From contig JAFXUD010000062.1 in NCBI GenBank assembly GCA_017535315.1, positions 146,051-210,050 on the forward strand: a stretch of DNA of 64,000 nt, written 5' to 3'. The position numbers were made by a program, and so were the translations under genes. This document shows, piece by piece, positions 1 to 8,002 of this stretch. Every line of letters begins with the position of its first letter. Position 1 is the stretch's first letter. Under the pieces are notes generated by a model. That model had not been told where the DNA came from, made no database searches, and saw only the letters and a list, made by a program, of their open reading frames with translations. Source of the DNA: Victivallales bacterium (GTDB lineage Bacteria; Verrucomicrobiota; Lentisphaeria; Oligosphaerales; Oligosphaeraceae).

Positions 1-906
1 GATGCCGTAGTGGATGACGCGCCGTATGTCAGGCCTGTCGATGCCCATGCCGAAGGCGTTTGTCGCGGCAAGGATGGGGCATGGGTCATTCATGAAGTAG
101 TCCTGTGCCTGTTTGCGCTCGCTGTCCTTCAGCCCCGCATGGTAGGCGACGCATCCAAAATCCTCCGCGAGGCTGTCCGCGTCCTTGCGCGTCGGGGTGT
201 AGATGATAGTGGGTTCCTTCTTGCGGAGCATCTGTTTGATGCACGAACGCTTGTCGTAATCCGAGGAGCAGTTCAACACCTCAAACGAGAGGTTTGGACG
301 CTTGAACCCCGAGACGATGTCCTGCATGTTCTCGCGCTGCAGTTGAAGCTTGATGTCTTCCCGCACGGCAGGGGTGGCTGTCGCCGTGAAGGCCGCATAC
401 TGGCAGTTCTGCAATTCAGGGGTGTTCTGCCAGATGCGTCTGTAGTCGGGGCGGAAATCGTGCCCCCATTGGCTGATGCAATGCGCTTCATCAATGACTA
501 CTATCGAGGGCGGTACGTTCAGAAGCAGATTTCGGAACGCGCTTGAGCGGAAGCGCTCTGGAGCGACATAAAGAAACTTGACGAGACCATTGGCAGCAGC
601 CGTCAGCGCCCTTTGCTGTTCGGAGAAGGGGATCGCACTGTTGATGCAGGCTGCGCTCAGATTCTTTGTATTCAAAGCATCCACCTGGTCCTTCATCAGT
701 GAAATCAGAGGCGATACCACCAGACCATAGCCTGGGCGCATCAGGATGGGCAGCTGATAGCACAGCGATTTCCCCGCACCTGTCGGCATTACTACGCACA
801 AATCCTCCCTGCCAAGCAGACGCGCCACAACCTCCTCCTGGGCATGGCGAAACTCATCATACCCGAAGAAATGCTTTAGTGCGTTTATTATCTCCGTCTC
901 AGACAA
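1..906 (-). CDS. recQ: ATP-dependent DNA helicase RecQ, 3' end outside the window
   Basis: Superfamily 2 3'-5' DNA helicase acting in recombination and repair. Reading the minus strand from 906 gives 302 codons with no stop to the window edge. Visible motifs are the RecQ N-terminal zone (FGYDEFR, HAQEE), Walker A MPTGAGKS at residues 40-47, SPLISLMKDQ at 65-74, the DEAH box in VVIDEAHCISQWGHDFRP near 137-153, TATAT near 178, and helicase motifs V-VI beginning with AATNAFGMGIDRPDIRRVIHYGI. An in-frame TAA lies seven codons upstream, so the only usable start is TTG, preceded by AAAGGAAC. The RQC and HRDC regions would lie beyond the edge. It is divergent from the GH36-like gene across a 209-bp gap. 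The assignment is secure; only the C-terminal architecture is unknown. Confidence 0.93.
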   Translation of the reverse strand, partial: MSETEIINALKHFFGYDEFRHAQEEVVARLLGREDLCVVMPTGAGKSLCYQLPILMRPGYGLVVSPLISLMKDQVDALNTKNLSAACINSAIPFSEQQRALTAAANGLVKFLYVAPERFRSSAFRNLLLNVPPSIVVIDEAHCISQWGHDFRPDYRRIWQNTPELQNCQYAAFTATATPAVREDIKLQLQRENMQDIVSGFKRPNLSFEVLNCSSDYDKRSCIKQMLRKKEPTIIYTPTRKDADSLAEDFGCVAYHAGLKDSERKQAQDYFMNDPCPILAATNAFGMGIDRPDIRRVIHYGI

Positions 907-1020
907 CTTTGTTCCTTTAGCTTCTTATGCCTGGTATGCTTTTGAAATAGCCTCTTTTCTTAATAATTTAGCATTATCGCCCCCTTTTTCTACCAGAAAA
1001 CACTAAATTGGAGCGATGAT

Positions 1021-1048
1021 TTGAAGGCTTCGGTTTTGAACATATATT
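1021..1048 (+). promoter_or_regulatory. Candidate sigma-70-type promoter of the GH36-like gene
   Basis: TTGAAG (1021-1026), a 16-base spacer and TATATT (1043-1048) form a reasonable -35/-10 pair. The -10 hexamer lies inside the palindrome at 1038-1054, a usual arrangement for repression. Seen by eye only; no transcription start is known. Confidence 0.45.
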
Positions 1049-1054
1049 ATGTTC
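1038..1054. promoter_or_regulatory. Perfect palindrome, candidate operator
   Basis: GAACATA-TAT-TATGTTC is a 17-bp palindrome with perfect 7-bp arms. It overlaps the likely -10 element of the downstream alpha-galactosidase-like gene. Position and symmetry fit a dimeric sugar-responsive repressor of LacI or GntR type, but no regulator gene lies nearby, so the identity of the binding protein is open. Confidence 0.45.
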
Positions 1055-1082
1055 GTTACATTGTGGCATCCTCTGCTTTCCC

Positions 1083-1106
1083 AATAATTCTGATTTTGGA
1101 ATTATT
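1083..1106. repeat. 8-bp inverted repeat just before the GH36-like start codon
   Basis: AATAATTC, 8 bases, then GAATTATT; it ends nine bases before the ATG at 1116. No Shine-Dalgarno sequence is evident there, so the hairpin could influence translation, or the site could be a second operator. Confidence 0.4.
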
Positions 1107-1115
1107 CATATAAAC

Positions 1116-3374
1116 ATGGAATACAACACATTATTCAAGAAACTGAAATGCGGCCCAATGGGCATGGTCGCACACATCACCGTCAACGGAAAACCGCAGA
1201 TTTCAAAGAAATGCGATGTTTTCTATGACAAGAAGAATCATTTTGCGCAGCTTTCCATGCGTTATGATGACTTCCAAGACGATATCTATCTCAAGGAAAC
1301 AGGTACGGATATCATCGGGAAGCGAGTGCTCCAGAATACCTCGCAGCAAAGCCAGAAGCTCGACGAGATGGTCGTAGAGTTCAACGGCATTACGTTCGGT
1401 CTTTCCCCCAGAGACGACTTTTTCTATCACAACGAGAACCCACGTATCTACGAGGTGATGACCTTCCCCGTCGATTACAAGCGTTCAGCGACGGATGCCA
1501 AGGACACGGGCTTCGACTTCGTGGCAGGCAACCGCTGGGCGGATCCAGGCACCTGCGGCGACCTCATCGGCGCCTCTATCTACCAGCCATTCCCTGCAAT
1601 ATTGCTGGGCAACTACAAGACTAGGCATGGCCTCGTCCATGGCACGCTCAGCCAAAAGGTCTGCTACCACTGCTATCTCGTCGCACACGACAACGATGCC
1701 GTCAAGCTCACAGTCTTTTCCCGCTTCAAGGGCACAAAGACACTCACAATGGCCCCAGGACGCATTATCACGGATGAATGGTACCTCGGCTCCACGGAGC
1801 ACGCCGACGACCTTGACCACCTCTTTGACAACTACACGGCCATTCTCCGCAAGTTCCTGCCACCTATGCACGGCGCCACCGACGTCAACCGCCTCTCAAT
1901 GGTATGGGGCTCGTGGAACGACGGTATCTACAGGGACATCTCCGAGAAGATGCTCCTTCAGGAGGCAAGGCACCTTAAGAAGCACTTCCCGATGGTGGAG
2001 TGGATACAGGTTGACGACGGCTATGCCGTCAACGTCCCGCCCGCGCATGGACTAGGAGTCCCCTATGAGGGCGACAACGGCATCGACAAGAACAAGTTCC
2101 CCAACGGCATGCGCCATTTCACGGACGAGGTACGGAAAATCGGCCTTAAACCAGCCATCTGGATAGGCGGCTTCTGCCCCAAGAAAACCCCAATCTACAA
2201 GGAACACCCCGACTGGTTTATCGACTACGACTACAGGGTGCCGAACAATGCGCCGCTTGACCCCACCCTCCCCGATGCCCGCAAGTACATGACCAGCGCT
2301 CTCGACACGCTTATCCTCGAATACGGCTTCGATGGCGTCAAGCAGGATTTCTGGAGCTATGCCTTCGAGGACAGCCACGACCTCTTCAACGGCCCTCGCG
2401 ACCATTCAGGCTACGAATACCGCGACTGGTGGCTCAAGGAGTTCCGCAAGCGTCTGCCCGCATACGCGCATTTCCAGTCGGGCTGCGACATCGCCATGGG
2501 CAACCCCTTCCTGGGCGAGTTCTACAGCAACTACCGCTATGGCATCGACATCGGCTCGGGCAACTGGGACTACGTCAAGACCAACTTCCTGTGGGGTGTC
2601 GCATGCTTCGCAACGCATACAAACGACCTCTTTGTGCCGAACAGCGACAGTGTGGGCCTCTTCCCTGGCCTCAACGACACCGAGGCGATGTTCTGCCTTA
2701 ACTACTGCCTTATGACGCACTCCATGGTTGAAATCGCGGGCAAACTCAGCCAGGCGCCTGATTCGTCGCGGCTCAAGGCTCTTAAGAAAGCCGTCTGCTG
2801 CCCTAACAACGGTGCCGATGTCTTCTTGGCGAACTATGACTACAGGGACCACCAGCACCAGATTCCTGAAGTCCTTTACTTCAACACCCCCTTCTTCGCG
2901 CTGAAGGCATCTGGCGATGCCGTGCCGCTTTGCACTATTGGACTTTTCAACATCGAAGAAAACGATAAGATCATCACCATCCGTCCCAAGGACTTCAAGT
3001 TGCCAAAGAGTTGTGACGGCTATATGCTTACCGATGTCTGGACAGGAGAGTTTTTTGCATTTGATCAAAGTGCTTCCATCCCCGTCGTTGCACATGGTAG
3101 TCGTCTGCTGGTTGTCAATCATGCGGAAGGTCAACAACTCGTTGATTCTAACATTGGCGCCTTCGACGTCACCTCAGCAGGTGAAGGGAAATATGTCCGC
3201 TTCATAATCAATGCGCGATACAAGCAACCCGAAGCGTGCCTTTGCTTTGCAAAACCGCTAGAGCAGGTGGTTATCGCACACAACAACACCTACCTCAATT
3301 ACAAAGTTGACGACTGTTGTCTTCTTTTCAACCTGCCTTCTTCTGGTAAGTTGATAATCCAAATGAAGCTGTAA
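1116..3374 (+). CDS. GH36-like alpha-galactosidase / raffinose-synthase-type glycosidase
   Basis: A 752-residue cytoplasmic protein (no signal peptide) of the GH36/clan GH-D type: an N-terminal beta-sandwich (about 1-250), a TIM barrel (about 260-570) and a C-terminal beta domain. Barrel signatures are WGSWND near 266, WIQVDDGY near 297, PAIWIGGF near 349, and GVKQDFW, whose Asp411 is the likely nucleophile. SGCDIAMGNP, with Asp458, is a candidate acid/base. Family members hydrolyse or transfer terminal alpha-galactosyl groups; the substrate here is not determined. No clear Shine-Dalgarno sequence precedes the ATG. The gene is monocistronic, divergent from recQ and convergent with the DUF6259-like gene 28 bases downstream. 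Confidence 0.75.
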   Translation: MEYNTLFKKLKCGPMGMVAHITVNGKPQISKKCDVFYDKKNHFAQLSMRYDDFQDDIYLKETGTDIIGKRVLQNTSQQSQKLDEMVVEFNGITFGLSPRDDFFYHNENPRIYEVMTFPVDYKRSATDAKDTGFDFVAGNRWADPGTCGDLIGASIYQPFPAILLGNYKTRHGLVHGTLSQKVCYHCYLVAHDNDAVKLTVFSRFKGTKTLTMAPGRIITDEWYLGSTEHADDLDHLFDNYTAILRKFLPPMHGATDVNRLSMVWGSWNDGIYRDISEKMLLQEARHLKKHFPMVEWIQVDDGYAVNVPPAHGLGVPYEGDNGIDKNKFPNGMRHFTDEVRKIGLKPAIWIGGFCPKKTPIYKEHPDWFIDYDYRVPNNAPLDPTLPDARKYMTSALDTLILEYGFDGVKQDFWSYAFEDSHDLFNGPRDHSGYEYRDWWLKEFRKRLPAYAHFQSGCDIAMGNPFLGEFYSNYRYGIDIGSGNWDYVKTNFLWGVACFATHTNDLFVPNSDSVGLFPGLNDTEAMFCLNYCLMTHSMVEIAGKLSQAPDSSRLKALKKAVCCPNNGADVFLANYDYRDHQHQIPEVLYFNTPFFALKASGDAVPLCTIGLFNIEENDKIITIRPKDFKLPKSCDGYMLTDVWTGEFFAFDQSASIPVVAHGSRLLVVNHAEGQQLVDSNIGAFDVTSAGEGKYVRFIINARYKQPEACLCFAKPLEQVVIAHNNTYLNYKVDDCCLLFNLPSSGKLIIQMKL

Positions 3375-3402
3375 TGAAGCTTTTTTCTTATTTTTTGTAA
3401 AT

Positions 3403-6400
3403 CTACTCTGCACGCCATGAACGCAGGTTGCAGAAGCCCTTGCCAGGGACGAAGAGAATCAACTTGTGCTGCCCAGAAACAGGTTTGCGGAATACGATGC
3501 GACGTTCCTCAAATGCATTCCATGTGGCGGTTTTGAAGTTCCTGTCGATTTCCAGTTCACCATATAGGTTCTCCGCATCGACTCCATCCAGGAAGAGTTT
3601 CAGTTCGCCGCCTTTCGGTTCACCGCAGGCAACCTCCACGACCAGCTCTTTCTTGGGACTATCCCCGAAATCAACCGTTCCAGGGCAGAGCGTCGCGTAT
3701 GAAACAAAGTCAATCCTGCCTAGTTCCCTGCTTGCGCGGCATCCCTGGATGAAGGCCGAATCAATGAAATTGGCACCTTTGGTTGCGTCGATCGGCTCTG
3801 TGTCAGGCCAATCATGCTTCACGAATGGGTCTGGCTCCGATAACGTTTCGCGGACTTTGACAAAGTCCTCCTCAATCTTCGCCATAAGGGCTTGGGGACG
3901 CTTTGACTCTGGATATGCCACCATCAGCATCAGCATCCTCGGGTTCAGGGTGAATTCCAGTTCAGCCATGTCACTGATGATTGTGATGCTGGAGGTGGCT
4001 GCATCGCAGGAGAGTATCTCAATCTTGCACTGCTTGGAAGGCAACTCAAAGCGCACCACGTTTGAATGGGGCGTTGCCTCCGTGTTGATTAGAATCACGA
4101 TCCGTGTCTCGCCATAGTCCCAGGCAGCGCATTGAACCTGCGGCTTGGTGACAAAATGCGTGCCGAACTTGTCCCAAAAACGCCTGATTCGCGGCATCTC
4201 CCGTAGCATCACGGGTTGACGCGCCATCTGGCCTGCATTGAAAAAATCAAGCAAGGCATGACGGGTCCAGGCTAGACGTTTCGCATAGCGCCGCAGTTCA
4301 TGATTCGGAGGAGCCAGAAGCTCCGTGGGCATGAAGATTCCTGGCTGCTCGGAGTTGAGGAGCTGTTCAGCCGTCGTCTGGAAACGGGCCCCTGTCGTCA
4401 TGGCGTGGCGGTTGTAGAACTGGATACGTCCTGAATAGACCAGAGGGAAAAGCGGCACCTGGTTTTCATGTATCCAACGATATGGCTGATAGATGTCCAG
4501 CAGCGTGCAGAACTGCTCGACGGCATCCTCTGTGGAGAGCACCATCTCCTTGCCCTGTGATGACCAATAGTCGCGGAGACGACGCAACAGTTTGGCATAG
4601 CCATCGCGGTAGCTGGAAAACCACTCCGCATAGCGGTGGCCGTGGCTTGCGACGTGGCATGGCGGCGGGAGACCTGCTCCAAGCTGGTCGATGTAGAGTC
4701 CGTTCAGTCCCTGCATCGTGATGGTGCGGATGAACTCGAAGAAATGCTCCTGGTATTCAGGGGTTGCAGGGCAAAGCGTGTCGCAGGGGTTTTTGTACAT
4801 TTCGCGGACGGGTTTCCCGTCGCTGACGATGTTCATCCGATGGCCGAATTTGGAGTACATCCAGTCTTCGCCGCGCCTGTCCTTTTCCGCCCAAAGGCGT
4901 CCGTCCATATATGGCATTGTGCATAATCCATGCTCCTTCAGGACCTTGACGTATTCAATCCACTCAGGCGTGGCGCGCATGGTTGGCGAGAGATGCGTCC
5001 CGATGCCCTGTTCCCACCAATACCAAACATCCCCCACGTAGAAGTTCTGTCCGAGGTAGTCTTTCAGAGCGAAGAGTTCATCAGGAATCTTTCCCGAATA
5101 GTTTGCATTCACCCAGATGCAGTTCCCCATGATATCCTTGCGGGAAGTGGTTTTCGGGAGTTTGGGAATCCACCAGTCCGCCTTCATGGCGGCGACATCC
5201 GCCTTGTAGATGAGCCCTGCGTCATACCAGTCTCCGCGAAACAGCTCCAGCACGGCAGAAGTGCTTGTGTCAAACTCGTTGGGTTGCCCTGGATTGTCGT
5301 ATGGAACACGCCAGGCAATGGAGCCGTCCAGCCGTCCTGGCGCGCCGATGAAGAGCATCTCCTTGCGCCGTGCCCAGGGGTCCTGCGTCGCAATGTAAAC
5401 TCCTCCCGCCTGGTCGTAATAGGAGCAGAACTGCATGGAGCAGACGGAGCGCGGGTAGTAGGTCGCATAGCGCACGTTGTTCACACAAGGATTTTCATAG
5501 ACGACTCCAGAACCTTCTGGCACGACCAAGGCATCGTTTTCGCCGAGCTGGCGCAACGAACATTTGGGATAGAGGACGGAATGCAGCGTCTGGCCTGCCT
5601 TTAGGGAGGCTGCCTTGTGGGTGAACTCAAGCCGCTTACCGTCGAACGCAAACGAGCTTCTGGCACTCAGGGCGAGTGAATCGCTGTCGTATTGTATGTC
5701 GAAGTGCCATTTGCCAGAGGCATCCCGTTTGGGAGGTTCCTCAAGTCGGGAGGAGACCCGTCCGTCAATTGCCTCGAACAATTCCAGATGGCTGCTCTTC
5801 ATGGTTCCATCCCCCGCTTTCTTCCAATGCTCCAACGTCCAATTGACAAAGGCGTTGTTTCCCTTCAGCAGTTCACGTTTGGCTTTTCTGTCGTACCAGG
5901 AGCAGATGCCGACATGACCATCGACATTCACCAGAACCAGGCAAGATTCCCCTCCATCCAGAACCTGCAGTGCCTTTGGTGCGTCTGCCATGATGGCGCG
6001 CCAGTCGTAGTGCGGGGTCACGACGATGGCCAGATTCCGTATTGCGCTTTGTATTTCAGGCGCAAGTCCCTTTGCGGAAAGCTGACGTTCCTCGTCTTCG
6101 GTCAACTTGTATTCAACTGTGAAGGCTGGCTTGGCCAACTTCTGCGCGAGAACGATTTCCCGTATTTCGGCCAGACTGAGAACGCCCTCATAGACACGAG
6201 CATCCGCTATTTCGCCTCCAAGACTCCACGGTGGCCCCATGACACTGTTGAAGCCTATCTCCAAAAGCGATTTCCCCTTGTCCAGCCTCACATTCTTGAA
6301 CTGGTACTTGCCGCAGCTAACGCCGTCTTTATAAAAGACGTATTCGACCCATTCCTCGGCGTCGTTCCAGTTCAAACGGTATTCCAGGGACATGGCGACA

Positions 6401-6846
6401 TGATGCCATTCTGCGTCATCCTGCTTGAAAACATCAGGTGCCCGTGCATCAACGGCCCATTTCCCGTCAACCTTGCCATTTGCATAGAAAGTGTTTTTAT
6501 ACTTGCTCATGACAAAGACCCCTGGTTTGGCGAAAAAAGAATCCATAAGCACGTTGGTATCGTCGTTTCCAGGCAGGTCCTCACGTCTGTAGAGTAGCAT
6601 GAAGGTGTAGTTTTTGCTAACGTCAAAGTCCTCAGTACCCTCCACGATAACCTTGCTGGTACGCCCGTCCATCTTCAGGATTTCGCCACTGGTTTCAACC
6701 TTACCCTGAATTTGCGCCGCATACTGACTGTCCGTCCCCAAATTGGGCACCCTTCCATTTTCCGCCTTGGAAAAATCAAAGCGCATCAAAGGCTCTGCCG
6801 CTATGCAGAAAATGGAGGCAACGATAAATGCAAGTATGCTTCTCAT
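3403..6846 (-). CDS. Secreted LamG + DUF6259-like glycosidase-type protein
   Basis: A 1147-residue exported protein. Residues 1-17 form a signal peptide (MRSILAFIVASIFCIAA). Residues about 20-235 form a LamG/concanavalin-type jelly roll (AEWHHVAMSL, GEIADARVYEGVLSLAEI). The rest resembles large Lentisphaerota/Verrucomicrobiota proteins annotated DUF6259: a beta-rich module, then a TIM-barrel-like region with NFYVGDVWYWWEQG, MPYMDGRLW and GLNGLYIDQ, and a C-terminal beta module. Carbohydrate binding and hydrolysis are inferred from architecture; the substrate is unknown. The start has an excellent AGGAGG and overlaps the upstream stop as ATGA, so it is translationally coupled to the gene at 6843-7592. 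Confidence 0.6.
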   Translation of the reverse strand: MRSILAFIVASIFCIAAEPLMRFDFSKAENGRVPNLGTDSQYAAQIQGKVETSGEILKMDGRTSKVIVEGTEDFDVSKNYTFMLLYRREDLPGNDDTNVLMDSFFAKPGVFVMSKYKNTFYANGKVDGKWAVDARAPDVFKQDDAEWHHVAMSLEYRLNWNDAEEWVEYVFYKDGVSCGKYQFKNVRLDKGKSLLEIGFNSVMGPPWSLGGEIADARVYEGVLSLAEIREIVLAQKLAKPAFTVEYKLTEDEERQLSAKGLAPEIQSAIRNLAIVVTPHYDWRAIMADAPKALQVLDGGESCLVLVNVDGHVGICSWYDRKAKRELLKGNNAFVNWTLEHWKKAGDGTMKSSHLELFEAIDGRVSSRLEEPPKRDASGKWHFDIQYDSDSLALSARSSFAFDGKRLEFTHKAASLKAGQTLHSVLYPKCSLRQLGENDALVVPEGSGVVYENPCVNNVRYATYYPRSVCSMQFCSYYDQAGGVYIATQDPWARRKEMLFIGAPGRLDGSIAWRVPYDNPGQPNEFDTSTSAVLELFRGDWYDAGLIYKADVAAMKADWWIPKLPKTTSRKDIMGNCIWVNANYSGKIPDELFALKDYLGQNFYVGDVWYWWEQGIGTHLSPTMRATPEWIEYVKVLKEHGLCTMPYMDGRLWAEKDRRGEDWMYSKFGHRMNIVSDGKPVREMYKNPCDTLCPATPEYQEHFFEFIRTITMQGLNGLYIDQLGAGLPPPCHVASHGHRYAEWFSSYRDGYAKLLRRLRDYWSSQGKEMVLSTEDAVEQFCTLLDIYQPYRWIHENQVPLFPLVYSGRIQFYNRHAMTTGARFQTTAEQLLNSEQPGIFMPTELLAPPNHELRRYAKRLAWTRHALLDFFNAGQMARQPVMLREMPRIRRFWDKFGTHFVTKPQVQCAAWDYGETRIVILINTEATPHSNVVRFELPSKQCKIEILSCDAATSSITIISDMAELEFTLNPRMLMLMVAYPESKRPQALMAKIEEDFVKVRETLSEPDPFVKHDWPDTEPIDATKGANFIDSAFIQGCRASRELGRIDFVSYATLCPGTVDFGDSPKKELVVEVACGEPKGGELKLFLDGVDAENLYGELEIDRNFKTATWNAFEERRIVFRKPVSGQHKLILFVPGKGFCNLRSWRAE

Positions 6847-7592
6847 TTGTTTACCTCCTGTGCTGTTTTGTCAAAGCAGAGCCGTGTCTCGAATCGCAGT
6901 TCCGTGGAGTCGGCAGACCATTTTTGCTGCCCTATTGCATCTTTGAGATACAGAAAAGTGTTTTCGGCTGGCTCCCTGCGAAGAAACACAGGATGGTCAC
7001 CCAGCCGCAAATCCATGGAGGAATGATGCAGATGGGCTGGCTCTTGCTTTAAGTCCTCGTTGTATCGGAGGGCGGTTTTCAGCTCTACTTTGCCATATCG
7101 CTCAAAGGGAAGATAACGCCATCGGAGGGAGCAAAGTTCGACATCATAGGTGATACCGCTTTTTTTGCGGAGCAGCACCGTGATGTCAATCTCGCCGCTG
7201 CCACGCTCAAGTTCATAGCGGTAAATGGCCTCGACATTGTCATCAGGCTTGTTGAACGGTGATTTGCCATAGCAGAAATTTCCCTGACATTCGATGATGA
7301 ATCGCAAGGCATTGTTTTCAATTACTCTGAACGTCGCCCATCGCTCCTCCCTTAAATAGGCTGTCATCTTGTCATGGACGATGCTGTCTGCAAAGACGAA
7401 GAACGGAAACTCAGCATCGTCTGCACTTTTGAACCAAACGGGAAACATGCACCCCTGGAAGAAGGTGCATTTCAACACCCCCGTGTCAACCTCCCAGTGT
7501 TTGGTGGCGGAATCATATCGACCTAGATCCGCCAAGGCGGACATACAAGCCAAAAGAAGCAAAAAAAAGTGCTTGCCTAGTGTTGCTTTCAT
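6843..7592 (-). CDS. Secreted protein of unknown function, partner of the DUF6259-like gene
   Basis: I do not recognise a family. The 249-residue product starts MKATLGKHFFLLLLACMSALA, a good signal peptide. This ATG was chosen over a start 25 codons upstream because that extension would bury the signal peptide. The mature part is rich in alternating aromatic and charged residues (HWEVDTGVLKCTFF, FPVWFKSADDAEFPFF), suggesting a beta-sandwich like the sugar-binding N-terminal domain of large glycosidases. Its ATGA overlap with the LamG/DUF6259 gene implies a joint role at the cell surface or in the periplasm. A weak GAGG lies upstream of the start. Confidence 0.6.
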   Translation of the reverse strand: MKATLGKHFFLLLLACMSALADLGRYDSATKHWEVDTGVLKCTFFQGCMFPVWFKSADDAEFPFFVFADSIVHDKMTAYLREERWATFRVIENNALRFIIECQGNFCYGKSPFNKPDDNVEAIYRYELERGSGEIDITVLLRKKSGITYDVELCSLRWRYLPFERYGKVELKTALRYNEDLKQEPAHLHHSSMDLRLGDHPVFLRREPAENTFLYLKDAIGQQKWSADSTELRFETRLCFDKTAQEVNK

Positions 7593-7736
7593 ATAGAGTG
7601 CCTCATTGGAAGGAATAAGAGTATAGTCAGTTGAAGAATGAGATCTCCCCGTTATGGCTTGGGGCAAATTTAGCCTATTTTGAGGAGCTTGTCAAGTAGA
7701 TTCCTTTTAATTCAACGCTTTACTTTCCAAGGGGAG

Positions 7737-7778
7737 TTTGCGGAAGCCGCAAAGCGGTTGCGCACGCTGTGCGCAACC
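7737..7778. repeat. Two adjacent perfect hairpins in a divergent intergenic region
   Basis: The first is TTTGCGG-AAG-CCGCAAA (7737-7753); the second is GGTTGCGCAC-GCT-GTGCGCAACC (7756-7778, 10-bp stem). They lie between two divergently transcribed genes, so they are not terminators for either. The following GCGTAACATAGC resembles the GTAAGAACATAGCC stretch of the dispersed repeat at 58306, so this may be a degenerate relative. The rest of the 410-base gap holds the ATPase promoter and leader repeats listed separately; I see no gene. Confidence 0.5.
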
Positions 7779-7810
7779 ATGCGTAACATAGCTATTTTGT
7801 TTTTTGCCTC

Positions 7811-7838
7811 TTGATTATCTGCCATATTCGATTATAAT
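7811..7838 (+). promoter_or_regulatory. Promoter of the archaeal-type ATPase gene
   Basis: TTGATT (7811-7816), a 16-base spacer and a consensus TATAAT (7833-7838). Transcription would begin near 7845, leaving a leader of about 155 nucleotides that contains both inverted repeats at 7855-7944. Confidence 0.6.
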
Positions 7839-7854
7839 ATGCATTGTCAATTAC

Positions 7855-7944
7855 TTCCCCTAAATAGCAAAACGCAGATTAGGGGAAAGATTTTTACAGA
7901 TTGTTTTTATTTCCCCTAAATTGAAGAATACACTTTAGGGGAAA
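7855..7944. repeat. Two related inverted repeats in the ATPase-gene leader
   Basis: Repeat 1 is TTCCCCTAAAT ... ATTAGGGGAA (7855-7887). Repeat 2 is TTTCCCCTAAA ... TTTAGGGGAAA (7910-7944) with perfect 11-bp arms. All four half-sites share the core CCCCTAA and the two copies are about 55 bp apart. They lie just downstream of the promoter and can be read either as tandem operators or as two RNA hairpins in the leader. Autoregulation of the downstream gene is inference. Confidence 0.55.
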
Positions 7945-8002
7945 TCATAGTTTGGGGCACAATTACAAATAATTAGCATTTTCTTTTGAGCTAGAGGGTG
8001 TT

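Noticed and set aside
7668..8002. Small gene or tRNA in the gap before the ATPase gene
   Set aside because: No frame with an RBS and no cloverleaf; the structure is explained by hairpins, promoter and leader repeats.
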